DNA of 49,539 nt, taken from contig CACWSX010000046.1 of assembly GCA_902763615.1 (NCBI GenBank), forward strand, positions 1 to 49,539. Direction: 5' to 3'. Every line of letters begins with the position of its first letter. Within the stretch, counting starts at the first letter, position 1. The notes beneath the pieces were generated by a model, which searched no databases, was not told the DNA's origin, and was given only the letters and a program-made list of their open reading frames with translations. Source of the stretch: an uncultured Prevotellaceae bacterium (GTDB lineage: Bacteria; Bacteroidota; Bacteroidia; Bacteroidales; Bacteroidaceae). This document shows positions 17,113 to 24,519 of the stretch, piece by piece. Made by a program: the position numbers and the translations under genes.

Positions 17113-17122
17113 AACCAATGAT

Positions 17123-18706
17123 ATGAAGAAACTATTGACAATGATTCTGATGGTCTGCGCCATGATGCTGGCGGCAGACGTTGTAGCACAACCACTATTG
17201 AAAACCCATGTAGAGACAGGCGATGTAGAGGGTATCCTCGACGGTCAGCTTGCCGTGTATAAAGCCATTCCCTACGCAGCCCCACCCGTTGGCGACCTAC
17301 GTTGGCGTGCTCCGCAGCCGGCAAAATCCTGGGAGGGTGTGCTCAAGGCTGACAACTTCGGTCCGCTGCCCCCACAACCCACACGTCCTGGACGTACGGC
17401 TGATATGATGAGTGAGGATTGTCTCTATCTCGGCATCGCGACACCCGCCAAAAGTGTCAACGACCGTCTGCCTGTGATGGTGTGGATTCATGGTGGCGGT
17501 TTCCAGACGGAGCACTATGGTGGCGACCTGTGGAAACATCTCGCCCAGCGCGGTGTGGTCATCGTCAGCATCGAATATCGCACAGGTGCCCTCGGATTCA
17601 TGGCCCATCCGGAATTGACCAAGGAATCGAAGGACGGACATTCGGGCAACTATGGTCTGCTCGACCAGATCTTCGCCCTCCAATGGGTGCAGCGTAACAT
17701 CACCAGCTTTGGTGGCGATCCCTCGAAGGTCACCATCTTCGGTGAAAGTGCTGGCGCCATCAGCTGCAGCATGCTTTGCGCCTCACCTTTGGCAAAAGGC
17801 CTCTTCCGTGCCTGTATCAGTCATAGCGGAGGCTCGTTTGCCCCTTGGAGCGACAAACCGCGTGCCTTGGGTCTCGACGCCTCGCAGAAAGGTGCTGAAC
17901 AGCAAGGCCTCGCCTTTATGAAACATCTCAAGAAGAAGAATATCAAGCAGATGCGCAAAATGGACGCTATGGAGCTCTGTGACGGAAATGTAGGCTTCGC
18001 AGGCTTCTGGCCTTGTGTCGACGGCTACGTGATCTGCGACGACCAATACCGTCTCTACGAGCGTGGCGAATATAATGATGTGCCTGTGATCGTGATGACC
18101 AACAGCGACGAGGGAGCCCTCTTCTCGCCTGCGAATATCAAGGCAGAGAACTATCAGAAGCAGGTTCGTGGTATGTTCGGTGATATGGCCGACGAGGCGC
18201 TGAAAATCTATCCTGGCAATACCGACGATGAGGCCTGGCACGGCAATGGCGATGCCTTCCGCGACCTGGGATTCGCCTGGCCGTCATACGCCTGGGTGAG
18301 TCTGCAGACCAAGACGGGCAAGAGTCCTGCCTACGCGGCTTATCTTGCCCAGCCTTCCACACGCAGCTTCTCGTCAGACAAGCGCCGTAAGGGTGTGGCT
18401 CATGCAGATGATATTCTCTATCTCAATGGTGAGTTCCTGACCCAGCCCGACAAATATCCCGCAGAATCAGCCCTCGCAGAAATCATCCAGCAGTACTGGG
18501 TGAACTTCGCCAAGACCTGCAATCCCAACGGCAAGGGTCTCCCCTACTGGCCGTCGTTCGACGATAGCAAGCCCACGACGATGCAGTTCTCCAACGGTGC
18601 CTCGCTCATCACGGTGCCCAACCGCGAACAGATTAACTTCATCGACCGTTTCTTCCAGAAAAAGCGTGCAGAGACCGAGTCACATCGGGGTCAGGATACT
18701 TTGTGA
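17123..18706 (+). CDS. Secreted type B carboxylesterase, C-terminus from a REP
   Basis: A 527-residue alpha/beta hydrolase of the carboxylesterase/cholinesterase family, exported by a signal peptide (MKKLLTMILMVCAMMLAADV, cleavage near AQ). It probably removes acyl groups from dietary or host esters; no substrate can be named. Visible features are the oxyanion-hole motif WIHGGGF (121-127), EDCLYL (98-103), the nucleophile elbow GESAGA with Ser209, and GVAHADDI near residue 410 with the likely catalytic His. The frame is open from 17063, but the ATG at 17123 gives the signal peptide. The last eight codons and the stop (18680-18706) are formed by a 29-bp REP-like repeat, so the native C-terminus was probably replaced. 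Confidence 0.92.
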   Translation: MKKLLTMILMVCAMMLAADVVAQPLLKTHVETGDVEGILDGQLAVYKAIPYAAPPVGDLRWRAPQPAKSWEGVLKADNFGPLPPQPTRPGRTADMMSEDCLYLGIATPAKSVNDRLPVMVWIHGGGFQTEHYGGDLWKHLAQRGVVIVSIEYRTGALGFMAHPELTKESKDGHSGNYGLLDQIFALQWVQRNITSFGGDPSKVTIFGESAGAISCSMLCASPLAKGLFRACISHSGGSFAPWSDKPRALGLDASQKGAEQQGLAFMKHLKKKNIKQMRKMDAMELCDGNVGFAGFWPCVDGYVICDDQYRLYERGEYNDVPVIVMTNSDEGALFSPANIKAENYQKQVRGMFGDMADEALKIYPGNTDDEAWHGNGDAFRDLGFAWPSYAWVSLQTKTGKSPAYAAYLAQPSTRSFSSDKRRKGVAHADDILYLNGEFLTQPDKYPAESALAEIIQQYWVNFAKTCNPNGKGLPYWPSFDDSKPTTMQFSNGASLITVPNREQINFIDRFFQKKRAETESHRGQDTL

Positions 18707-18707
18707 C
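18679..18707 (+). repeat. REP-like palindromic repeat, copy A
   Basis: A 29-bp element that starts GTCACATC, has GGGGTCAGGATAC in the middle and ends TTTGTGAC; its ends form the inverted repeat GTCACA/TGTGAC. It matches the elements at 25072-25100 (2-3 differences) and, reverse-complemented, 25993-26021 (1 difference). It overlaps the end of the esterase gene and supplies its stop codon. It directly precedes a terminator hairpin. Confidence 0.85.
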
Positions 18708-18743
18708 AAAAGGACACGAAGGGGCACCTTCGTGCCCTTTTAA
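18708..18743. terminator. Bidirectional intrinsic terminator
   Basis: CACGAAGG and CCTTCGTG pair around a GGCA loop, extended by AAAAGG/CCTTTT across a one-base mismatch. A-rich and T-rich flanks suit termination in both directions, for the esterase operon (+) and the DUF2975-xre operon (-), whose last codons overlap its edge. Confidence 0.8.
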
Positions 18744-18946
18744 TCTTCGCGATACTCCAGAATGTCGCCCGGCTGGCAGTCCAAGGCCTTGCAGATAGCC
18801 TCCAAAGTGGAGAATCTCACGGCCTTGGCCTTACCGGTCTTCAGAATCGAGAGGTTCGCCTGCGTGATGCCTATCTTCTCGGCCAGTTCCTGCGACGACA
18901 TCTTCCGCTTGGCCATCATCACGTCTACATTCACAATGATACTCAT
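18740..18946 (-). CDS. Small Xre-family HTH regulator
   Basis: A 68-residue protein consisting of one Cro/CI-type helix-turn-helix (about residues 18-62; MSSQELAEKIGITQANLSILKTG). The ending (ALDCQPGDILEY) is typical of the YozG-like group that is usually encoded beside DUF2975 membrane proteins. It is the second gene of a two-gene operon, 14 bases after the DUF2975 gene. It is the natural candidate to bind the palindromes TTATCG-N5-CGATAA around the operon promoter and autoregulate the unit; this is inference. Confidence 0.9.
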   Translation of the reverse strand: MSIIVNVDVMMAKRKMSSQELAEKIGITQANLSILKTGKAKAVRFSTLEAICKALDCQPGDILEYRED

Positions 18947-18960
18947 AAGGCTCTCGATGT

Positions 18961-19659
18961 TTAGATAGTCAGTTCCTGCTCTTCCTTCAGATCCTTACCC
19001 ATCAGAATGATCTGTGAGATAATCATCAGTCCGAGACCAGTGAGGATATACATGCTGTTACACTCGTTCTTGAATACGATGCTATGATCGGCCAGATGGA
19101 TATACGAGATGAAATACTGCGTAGTGAGATATGAGATAGCCAGCGTGTACAGATATAGGAAGGAGAGCAGTATGCCTGTGATCTCTAGGTATTTGGCCAC
19201 TTTCGTCACGAATATCTCCCCTCTTCGTATCTTCATGATGAGTTTAAGCACCATATATAATATCAAGAAGCACACGATGAGGGAAACCACGGCGCCCGAT
19301 CCGATGATATACATGGGGATGTTGGATTCCACCCGCGAAACAGGCATGCCGATCTTTATTTTCTGCATATCCACCGTATAGGTCTGCCCCTGTGCCGTAG
19401 AGAGGAGCACCTTATGGTCTGGTCTGCTCCATGACTTAACGTTTACTTCGTAGGTGTAATAGGGATGGCCTGTGGATACGGTTTCACCGTCAGCCAACGT
19501 GTCGCGAGTCATGTAGTCTGCAGGCAGTTCGGCAAACTCCATCTTATTGTCGGGTGCCGGACTCCAGCCCATACTTGAGTAATTGAACGTGCTGGTGAAT
19601 ACCAATACGATGAGTACCACAACGAACAGCGTGCTGTAAATCTTTAGTTTCTTGTTCAT
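18961..19659 (-). CDS. DUF2975 family membrane protein
   Basis: A 232-residue inner-membrane protein. One hydrophobic segment (about residues 5-25) is followed by an extracytoplasmic region of about 80 residues and three more helices (about 115-140, 155-180 and 190-215). The organisation and the adjacent small Xre gene fit DUF2975, a family of unknown function. The frame is open to 19716, but the promoter -7 box at 19702-19709 requires the ATG at 19659. It may act as a membrane sensor or partner of the regulator, or simply as its target. Confidence 0.82.
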   Translation of the reverse strand: MNKKLKIYSTLFVVVLIVLVFTSTFNYSSMGWSPAPDNKMEFAELPADYMTRDTLADGETVSTGHPYYTYEVNVKSWSRPDHKVLLSTAQGQTYTVDMQKIKIGMPVSRVESNIPMYIIGSGAVVSLIVCFLILYMVLKLIMKIRRGEIFVTKVAKYLEITGILLSFLYLYTLAISYLTTQYFISYIHLADHSIVFKNECNSMYILTGLGLMIISQIILMGKDLKEEQELTI

Positions 19660-19672
19660 AACCGATAATATT

Positions 19673-19689
19673 TTATTGTTATACGATAA
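19673..19689. promoter_or_regulatory. Candidate operator, site 2
   Basis: TTATTG-TTATA-CGATAA, one mismatch from the perfect palindrome at 19750-19766. It lies just downstream of the predicted start of the DUF2975-xre transcript, where a bound repressor would block initiation. A further CGATAA half-site is at 19663-19668. Confidence 0.5.
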
Positions 19690-19701
19690 ATAATTTCGGT
19701 G

Positions 19702-19709
19702 CAAAGATA
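19702..19709 (-). promoter_or_regulatory. -7 box of DUF2975-xre operon
   Basis: TATCTTTG on the minus strand; the start is expected near 19695, with a leader of about 35 nt. It lies between two CGATAA-type palindromes. Confidence 0.6.
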
Positions 19710-19749
19710 AGGACAATATCCTTAACTTCCAAACTTTTTCAACAAAATC

Positions 19750-19766
19750 TTATCGGAAAACGATAA
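19750..19766. promoter_or_regulatory. Candidate operator, site 1
   Basis: TTATCG-GAAAA-CGATAA, a perfect 6-bp inverted repeat with a 5-base spacer, about 60 bases upstream of the predicted start of the DUF2975-xre transcript. The adjacent Xre protein is the likely ligand. Confidence 0.55.
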
Positions 19767-19891
19767 ATTTAACTTTCGCTAACAAAAAGCCCGCCCCAAC
19801 TGAGGGAGGATACCAGACAGTTTTTGCGGCCTAGGCAGGTAGCAAAAATATCCTAGGCAGCTGATTTAGAGGCTCTTAACAGGAAATTTAG

Positions 19892-20023
19892 AAATTCTTC
19901 GCTGACTTTTTAAAAATTCTTCGCTGGCTTTTTAAAAATTCTTCGCTGGCTTTTCAAAAATTCTTCGCTGACTTTTCAAAAATTCTTCGCTGACTTTTAA
20001 AAAAATCTTCGCTGACTTTTTAA
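19892..20023. repeat. Tandem array, six 22-bp units
   Basis: Six head-to-tail copies of a 22-bp unit built on AAATTCTTCGCTGACTTTT, with A/G variation at GCTGAC/GCTGGC and small changes in the T/A tail. A seventh copy in inverted orientation is at 20040-20056. 22 is not a multiple of three, so the array cannot encode a repeated peptide. It lies in the 0.86-kb gene-free stretch 19717-20575, between the DUF2975 promoter and the 3' end of the receptor gene. Confidence 0.9.
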
Positions 20024-20170
20024 AGCTGCAGAAGAGTATCTGAAAAACCAGCGAAGACTTCTGAAATTGGTTGTTAAGACCTTCAACAAGCCATTGGGAG
20101 AGACCGTAACAAAGTGAAGTTCCATACCTATATGAAATGAGCACATATGTTTGATGAGTCGAAAACACAA

Positions 20171-20224
20171 GTCACATCGGGCTCAGGACTTCGTAAATGT
20201 CACAAATCCTGACCCGTCTGTCCC
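20171..20224. repeat. Degenerate REP pair (BIME-like), copy B
   Basis: A diverged forward copy of the 29-bp repeat (20171-20203, starting GTCACATCGGG and ending ATGTCAC) shares its last GTCAC with an inverted half-copy (20199-20224, with TCCTGACCC). This head-to-head arrangement resembles the paired REPs called BIMEs. Another GGGTCAGG fragment is near 20302. Further degenerate sequence, including a GTCCC/GGGAC hairpin, runs to about 20340. Confidence 0.6.
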
Positions 20225-20351
20225 ATGGTCATCAAGTTAAGAAGCTATCCAATCGACAGCAAATTCAGAATGAAACGAACTTTTAGTTCATAATAAACAA
20301 ATGGGTCAGGGCCGTCCCTTAGATCGGAGGGACAGATTCTTTGATTTCTTT

Positions 20352-20388
20352 GTGAAAAGATCAATCACCTGTCCCCGCGATCTTCGGC
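20352..20388. repeat. Second repeat family, copy 1
   Basis: Starts GTGAAAAGATCAATCACCT, then CCGCGATCT and CGGC. The same blocks recur 174 bp further on, lacking a 4-base GTCC insertion. The GTGA/TCAC ends are complementary. No open frame spans it. Confidence 0.7.
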
Positions 20389-20525
20389 ACTTATGCAAAA
20401 TTTGCATATATGGGTCACGATGGGATGCAGAAATATGAAGTAATACATTACAATCTTGACGTAATTATTTCTGTGGGGTATAGGGTTAAGTCTAAACGAG
20501 GTACTCAATTCCGCCAATGGGCGAT

Positions 20526-20560
20526 GTGAAAAGATCAATCACCTCCGCGATCTCCGCTGC
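20526..20560. repeat. Second repeat family, copy 2
   Basis: Same 19-base opening (GTGAAAAGATCAATCACCT) followed by CCGCGATCTCCGC, in the same orientation as the copy at 20352. It lies 16 bases beyond the stop codon of the leftward receptor gene, that is, in its 3' flank. Confidence 0.7.
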
Positions 20561-20575
20561 CCGAACGAGAGAGAT

Positions 20576-23119
20576 TTATAGTCGGTTCTTTTCATCTTTA
20601 CCCGCGCCTTTTCCAGCATATTTGGATTTCGTGGCATTGAAATTATAGCGTATGGTACATTCTATATTCCGAGTCGTGGAAATCTTTGTCATTTGCACAT
20701 CACTTACTCCACTATAAATTGTAAATTCGCTCTTCTTTGATGTGTTAAAGATGTCGTTCAAAGCTAACTTCACGTTCCAGTGCTTTCCGTATTGCTTGGT
20801 AATGCCCATATTCAATGACCACGTTTGTCCCAGATGTACATTTTCGGAATCACCGGCTCCTCGCCAATTCATGTCGACATTGGCCAGATAACCTTGTTTG
20901 AACTGTAGCAGATTGTTCCATCTTACAATAAACATCGGTTTGCTGAGTTTCTTGCTTGACGAGAGATAGTTAATCTTGTAATCTTGTGCTAACACACCTG
21001 CCATGAGATTGGGATAATAGATCCCAAAATGTGGGGCTGCAACTGCCATCAATTGGAATTTGCGAAGTGCTGACGAAGAGTTTTCTTTGCGCAGTAAGGT
21101 GATGGTTGCATCATTGCCATACTGTAGGCATTCGTCTATGATTTTACTGTCGGTATGTGTATAATTAGCCATCAGAATCAACCAGTTGTGGCGGAACATG
21201 AAAGAAACGTTATCGTTATACTGAGACTTCAAGAATGGATTTCCGCTTTGATACAAATATCGGTTGACATAAGAAACAGTTCCGCTCAATTGGGAATATA
21301 GTGGACGTTCGTATTTCTTGGAATAACTAAGTTGGAGTATTGTTTTTTTGATAGGAAGAGTCAGCGATGCAGTTGGAAACAAGTTGTCATAGATGCGTGA
21401 CTGCTCGTCCATCTTTATTCCTCCGTTGAAATATCTGCTGTCAACATGCTCATAGCGCAGTCCGAATTGCAGATTTAACCGTCCCAGCCTTTGTGTCGTC
21501 TCAACGTATGCCGCAATGTTATCTTCATGTACCTCATCTCTATTGTTTGCTATGATGGCCTCCAGATTGGCCGATTCCTCGTTTCTGCGACTACTCGACA
21601 TTTCTGTGCCAAAACTGACATTACCTTTCAGAAAGGAATGAGATAGGTGCAATTCTCCGGCAATCATCCGAGCATCAGAATTATCGTCAATGGTAACTGT
21701 GCGATGGTTGGAATTGCCAAGGTGTTCTCTTGAAAGTTCATCGCTACTGGTACACTTCCAAAGTATGTCGAACGTTGCTTGTAATGACCACTTGTTATAC
21801 ATACCATTATAATAGCCGTCAACAAGATGTTCAGTAACCTTAGAATCCATTTTCTTGTCAACATTGCTCGTTTCATCAAGCAGTTTGTCTATCCACGATT
21901 GGGACTCATATTCTGACTCCACCTTAATCGGTTTGTGTGATGCCTGATAGTAGGCTCCGAAAATATGTTCGTCTGACGGACTGTAGTTAAAGCCAATTTT
22001 GCCTTCAAAAAGTTGTTGGTTGCCTATGGAACTCATCCCAACGTTTTGCATATAACGCTGCGCAAGCCATGTGTTCTGTATATTCGATGAAGTGCCTTTA
22101 GTCTTCGTTCGGTCATACTCCAGCATGGCGAACATGTCAAAGTCGTTGTAGCGGTAGTTCATATCCATCTGTTCTGAGAAGGATAGGTAATTGCGAAAGC
22201 CTGCCGTCGTTTTGTTGTCGAAGGCGAATCCCTCACCAGGTTCGCGTTCTGTGGTAATGCGTATAACGGAGGTAACCGTCGCGTCATATCTGGCACCGGG
22301 ATTGGTAATCAGCTCAACCTTCTTTATCTTTGAGGATTGCAGTTGGTCTAACATATTCCAATTTCTCATTAGTCTCCCATTTATATAGATGGTTGGTGTA
22401 CCTTTCCCAAATACCGAGATTCCGCCTTGACCGGCAACAATACCAGGGAGACGCCCCAACACATCTCTTGCAGTACCGATTCCCTCCAAGATAGTACCCT
22501 TTATGTTCGTAACAAGCGCATCTCCTTCTATCCGGGTTGAAGGTAAAATTGATTGCACAACCACTTCGCCCAATCTCTGAGTTTCTGGCCTCATCCATAT
22601 CATTCCAACCTCAGTACTGTTGCATTGCTTGTAAATCGTCTTGTAGCCAACGTAGGAGATACGGGCGAGGATATTTGGTTGGTCGATAGGAATAACAAAA
22701 ACGCCGCTCTCATTGGAGACACCACCACAAAGGAGGGTACTATCTGCAGGGTTGAGAATGGCAATATTAGCGTATGCAATGGGCTGGCCTTGTTCGTCGA
22801 TGATGGTGCCTGACAGATGGAGGTCGGTCTTGTGGATGCACTCCACAGTAATCACATTGTCGGTTTCGGTGACACGCATGGGATAGAAGCCAACCACCTG
22901 ACGGACAGCATTAGGCAGGGTGCTACGATGAAGCGTGGCGGTGACACGGAAATCCTCAAGTTCGTTGTAGATGAAACTCACCTCGTAGCGGCTCGAAGCG
23001 TCGTTGAGGTCTTTCAGAACTTCGGATAGTGACTGATTCTGATAGGTACGGCTGATTCTTTGCGCTGTTGCCTGGCAGACTGTCAGGCAGAGCAGTAAAA
23101 TGGTAAGAACCTGTCTCAT
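20576..23119 (-). CDS. STN-containing TonB-dependent outer-membrane receptor
   Basis: An 847-residue outer-membrane protein with a signal peptide (MRQVLTILLLCLTVCQATAQ), an N-terminal STN-like domain (about residues 25-95) of the kind that signals to an anti-sigma protein, a carboxypeptidase-regulatory-like beta-sandwich (about 100-180; LSGTIIDEQGQPIAYANIAI), a plug (about 195-290; TIYINGRLMRNWNMLDQLQ) and a long barrel. It resembles the 'outer membrane beta-barrel' group lacking a SusD partner, so the ligand may be a small peptide or chelate rather than a glycan; this is inference. It follows the anti-sigma gene by 3 bases. The last residues (GKGAGKDEKNRL) are basic and lack the usual terminal aromatic residue. 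Confidence 0.85.
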   Translation of the reverse strand: MRQVLTILLLCLTVCQATAQRISRTYQNQSLSEVLKDLNDASSRYEVSFIYNELEDFRVTATLHRSTLPNAVRQVVGFYPMRVTETDNVITVECIHKTDLHLSGTIIDEQGQPIAYANIAILNPADSTLLCGGVSNESGVFVIPIDQPNILARISYVGYKTIYKQCNSTEVGMIWMRPETQRLGEVVVQSILPSTRIEGDALVTNIKGTILEGIGTARDVLGRLPGIVAGQGGISVFGKGTPTIYINGRLMRNWNMLDQLQSSKIKKVELITNPGARYDATVTSVIRITTEREPGEGFAFDNKTTAGFRNYLSFSEQMDMNYRYNDFDMFAMLEYDRTKTKGTSSNIQNTWLAQRYMQNVGMSSIGNQQLFEGKIGFNYSPSDEHIFGAYYQASHKPIKVESEYESQSWIDKLLDETSNVDKKMDSKVTEHLVDGYYNGMYNKWSLQATFDILWKCTSSDELSREHLGNSNHRTVTIDDNSDARMIAGELHLSHSFLKGNVSFGTEMSSSRRNEESANLEAIIANNRDEVHEDNIAAYVETTQRLGRLNLQFGLRYEHVDSRYFNGGIKMDEQSRIYDNLFPTASLTLPIKKTILQLSYSKKYERPLYSQLSGTVSYVNRYLYQSGNPFLKSQYNDNVSFMFRHNWLILMANYTHTDSKIIDECLQYGNDATITLLRKENSSSALRKFQLMAVAAPHFGIYYPNLMAGVLAQDYKINYLSSSKKLSKPMFIVRWNNLLQFKQGYLANVDMNWRGAGDSENVHLGQTWSLNMGITKQYGKHWNVKLALNDIFNTSKKSEFTIYSGVSDVQMTKISTTRNIECTIRYNFNATKSKYAGKGAGKDEKNRL

Positions 23120-23122
23120 AGC

Positions 23123-23758
23123 CTACTCAACTATCATGGTTTGCTCGTCGAGCACGATGTGGATCTGCTCGAAAAGATTCAGTTTATCCGTCACTTTCTG
23201 AATGGAGTCCTGAGGATTCCATGTCAGGAACAGGCGCAGGGGTTTGGACTTGTCGGAACGAAAGAAAACGGTGTAGCCATAGTGTTGGGCTATCTGGGGC
23301 AGAATACTATCCAGTGTCACGTTGTCGAATACAACAGGTGGAACAGTGGCAGCTGTGTCGGTAGGCAAAGCCTGTTGATGCGAATCAGAAATTTGCATCT
23401 CTTGAGTTGGGGACTTTACATCTTCTCCAACAGTATTCCTATAATTACGCACGATATGGACGGCAGCAAAGGCGATGCCGGAAATGAACAGCAAGCCAAT
23501 GAAAGAGGCTGCCACCTTATGAAGTATGGATACTTTTGCCGCCTTGGGGAAATGCTTTGCCTCAAAGTCCTGCCAGGCTGCATCGATGGCCTCATGACTC
23601 TCTTTGGGCTGGTGCTTCATAAAGGCACGTTTGCCCTGTGCCGTAGCCTCCATCAGCACACGGATTTCAGGATCGTCCTGCATCTGGCGCAGTGCCTCGT
23701 CTGTAAACTGTTCGGGATGCTCCTGTGCATCCAGTAACATCTTGGTTTTCTCGTCCAT
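23123..23758 (-). CDS. DUF4974-type anti-sigma protein without FecR domain
   Basis: A 211-residue single-pass membrane protein: a cytoplasmic N-terminus (about 1-80), one helix (about 81-102; VAASFIGLLFISGIAFAAV) and a periplasmic part ending in a DUF4974/STN-like fold (about 140-211; FDNVTLDSILPQIAQHYGYTVFF). In FecR-type anti-sigma factors a FecR domain lies between helix and DUF4974; here the linker is too short to hold one. It sits between an ECF sigma gene and a receptor with a matching STN domain, so it probably relays receptor occupancy to the sigma factor. Direct sigma binding is not shown by sequence. Confidence 0.75.
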   Translation of the reverse strand: MDEKTKMLLDAQEHPEQFTDEALRQMQDDPEIRVLMEATAQGKRAFMKHQPKESHEAIDAAWQDFEAKHFPKAAKVSILHKVAASFIGLLFISGIAFAAVHIVRNYRNTVGEDVKSPTQEMQISDSHQQALPTDTAATVPPVVFDNVTLDSILPQIAQHYGYTVFFRSDKSKPLRLFLTWNPQDSIQKVTDKLNLFEQIHIVLDEQTMIVE

Positions 23759-23760
23759 AA

Positions 23761-24246
23761 CTATCTCTGTTTTGAAATGTACCCTTTCAGTTGTTCCGTC
23801 GCCTGTGCCAGATGCTTATAGACCATCACTCGGCTGATGCCCATACGATCGGCTATCTCCTGATATTTCAGACCGTCGATGTGTCGCATCTTGAATACCT
23901 GTAGCGTCTCTGGCTTAAGTTCGTGCTGCATAAATGACATCAGACCGTTCAGCAGTTCGTCATCCTCTTCAGAAGTCGTTAGTTTGTCATGTGCCTGCGT
24001 GTATGCCTGTTCAAAACGCGCCTGCACGTCCTTGTGTTCCAGCAGGTCAAGACAGCGGTTGCGAACACTGGTCATCAGATAGCCCTCGATGTTGGTTGGT
24101 ATCAGCATCGTCGGTTTGAGAAGCGAGGCAAAGACCTCACTGACAACGTCGCGTGATTCCTCTTCGTCGTAGAGTAGACACCGGGCCAGACTGAACATCT
24201 GAGCGTAGTGCTGTCGGAACAGTTGTGCTATCGTTTCTTTGTCCAT
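23761..24246 (-). CDS. ECF RNA polymerase sigma factor
   Basis: A 161-residue sigma-70 family factor of the extracytoplasmic-function type. Region 2 covers about residues 10-75 (LARCLLYDEEESRDVVSEVF is the core-binding part). Region 4 covers about 105-155, with the HTH in YQEIADRMGISRVMVYKHL. It is the first gene of a sigma/anti-sigma/receptor operon, separated by 2 and 3 bases from its partners. The likely target is the operon itself. Length and domain order are normal. Confidence 0.92.
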   Translation of the reverse strand: MDKETIAQLFRQHYAQMFSLARCLLYDEEESRDVVSEVFASLLKPTMLIPTNIEGYLMTSVRNRCLDLLEHKDVQARFEQAYTQAHDKLTTSEEDDELLNGLMSFMQHELKPETLQVFKMRHIDGLKYQEIADRMGISRVMVYKHLAQATEQLKGYISKQR

Positions 24247-24347
24247 ACACTATTACTGACGGGAAAGGGGGGCAGAATGCTAACCAAAATCCGAACTTTT
24301 TTCAAAAAAAGTAATCTTCGGCCATTATCTACTACGATTCCACATTG

Positions 24348-24355
24348 CAAAGATA
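24348..24355 (-). promoter_or_regulatory. -7 box upstream of ECF sigma operon
   Basis: TATCTTTG on the minus strand about 100 bases before the sigma gene. The leader of about 94 nt contains an AT-rich inverted repeat, ACTTTTTT/AAAAAAGT, near 24295-24312. Confidence 0.45.
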
Positions 24356-24454
24356 GTCATTTCTTCTTATATATAATGTATATAGGAGGCGAAAATGCTA
24401 CAAGAGCGGTTTTATACCAAAACTTGCAATGATAGAAAAAAGATGCCCGAAAAA

Positions 24455-24485
24455 TTGGAAGTTTCAGTTAAATTCCGTATCTTTG
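24455..24485 (+). promoter_or_regulatory. Promoter of ORF6N gene
   Basis: TTGG (24455-24458), 19 bases, TATCTTTG (24478-24485). The start is expected near 24492, at the edge of the overlapping palindromes. Confidence 0.6.
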
Positions 24486-24492
24486 CACCATC

Positions 24493-24513
24493 AAATGTTT
24501 AACATTTAAATGT
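24493..24513. promoter_or_regulatory. Overlapping palindromes in ORF6N leader
   Basis: AAATGT-TTA-ACATTT (24493-24507) overlaps ACATTTAAATGT (24502-24513). They lie at the predicted transcription start and may be an operator, possibly for the ORF6N protein itself. Confidence 0.4.
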
Positions 24514-24519
24514 AAGATT

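Noticed and set aside
19892-20023. CRISPR array
   Set aside because: Units are contiguous 22-mers without unique spacers, and no cas gene is present.
19932-20168. A 78-codon leftward frame across the 22-bp array
   Set aside because: The repeat period is not a multiple of three, so each unit is read in another frame; there is no promoter box and no recognisable domain.
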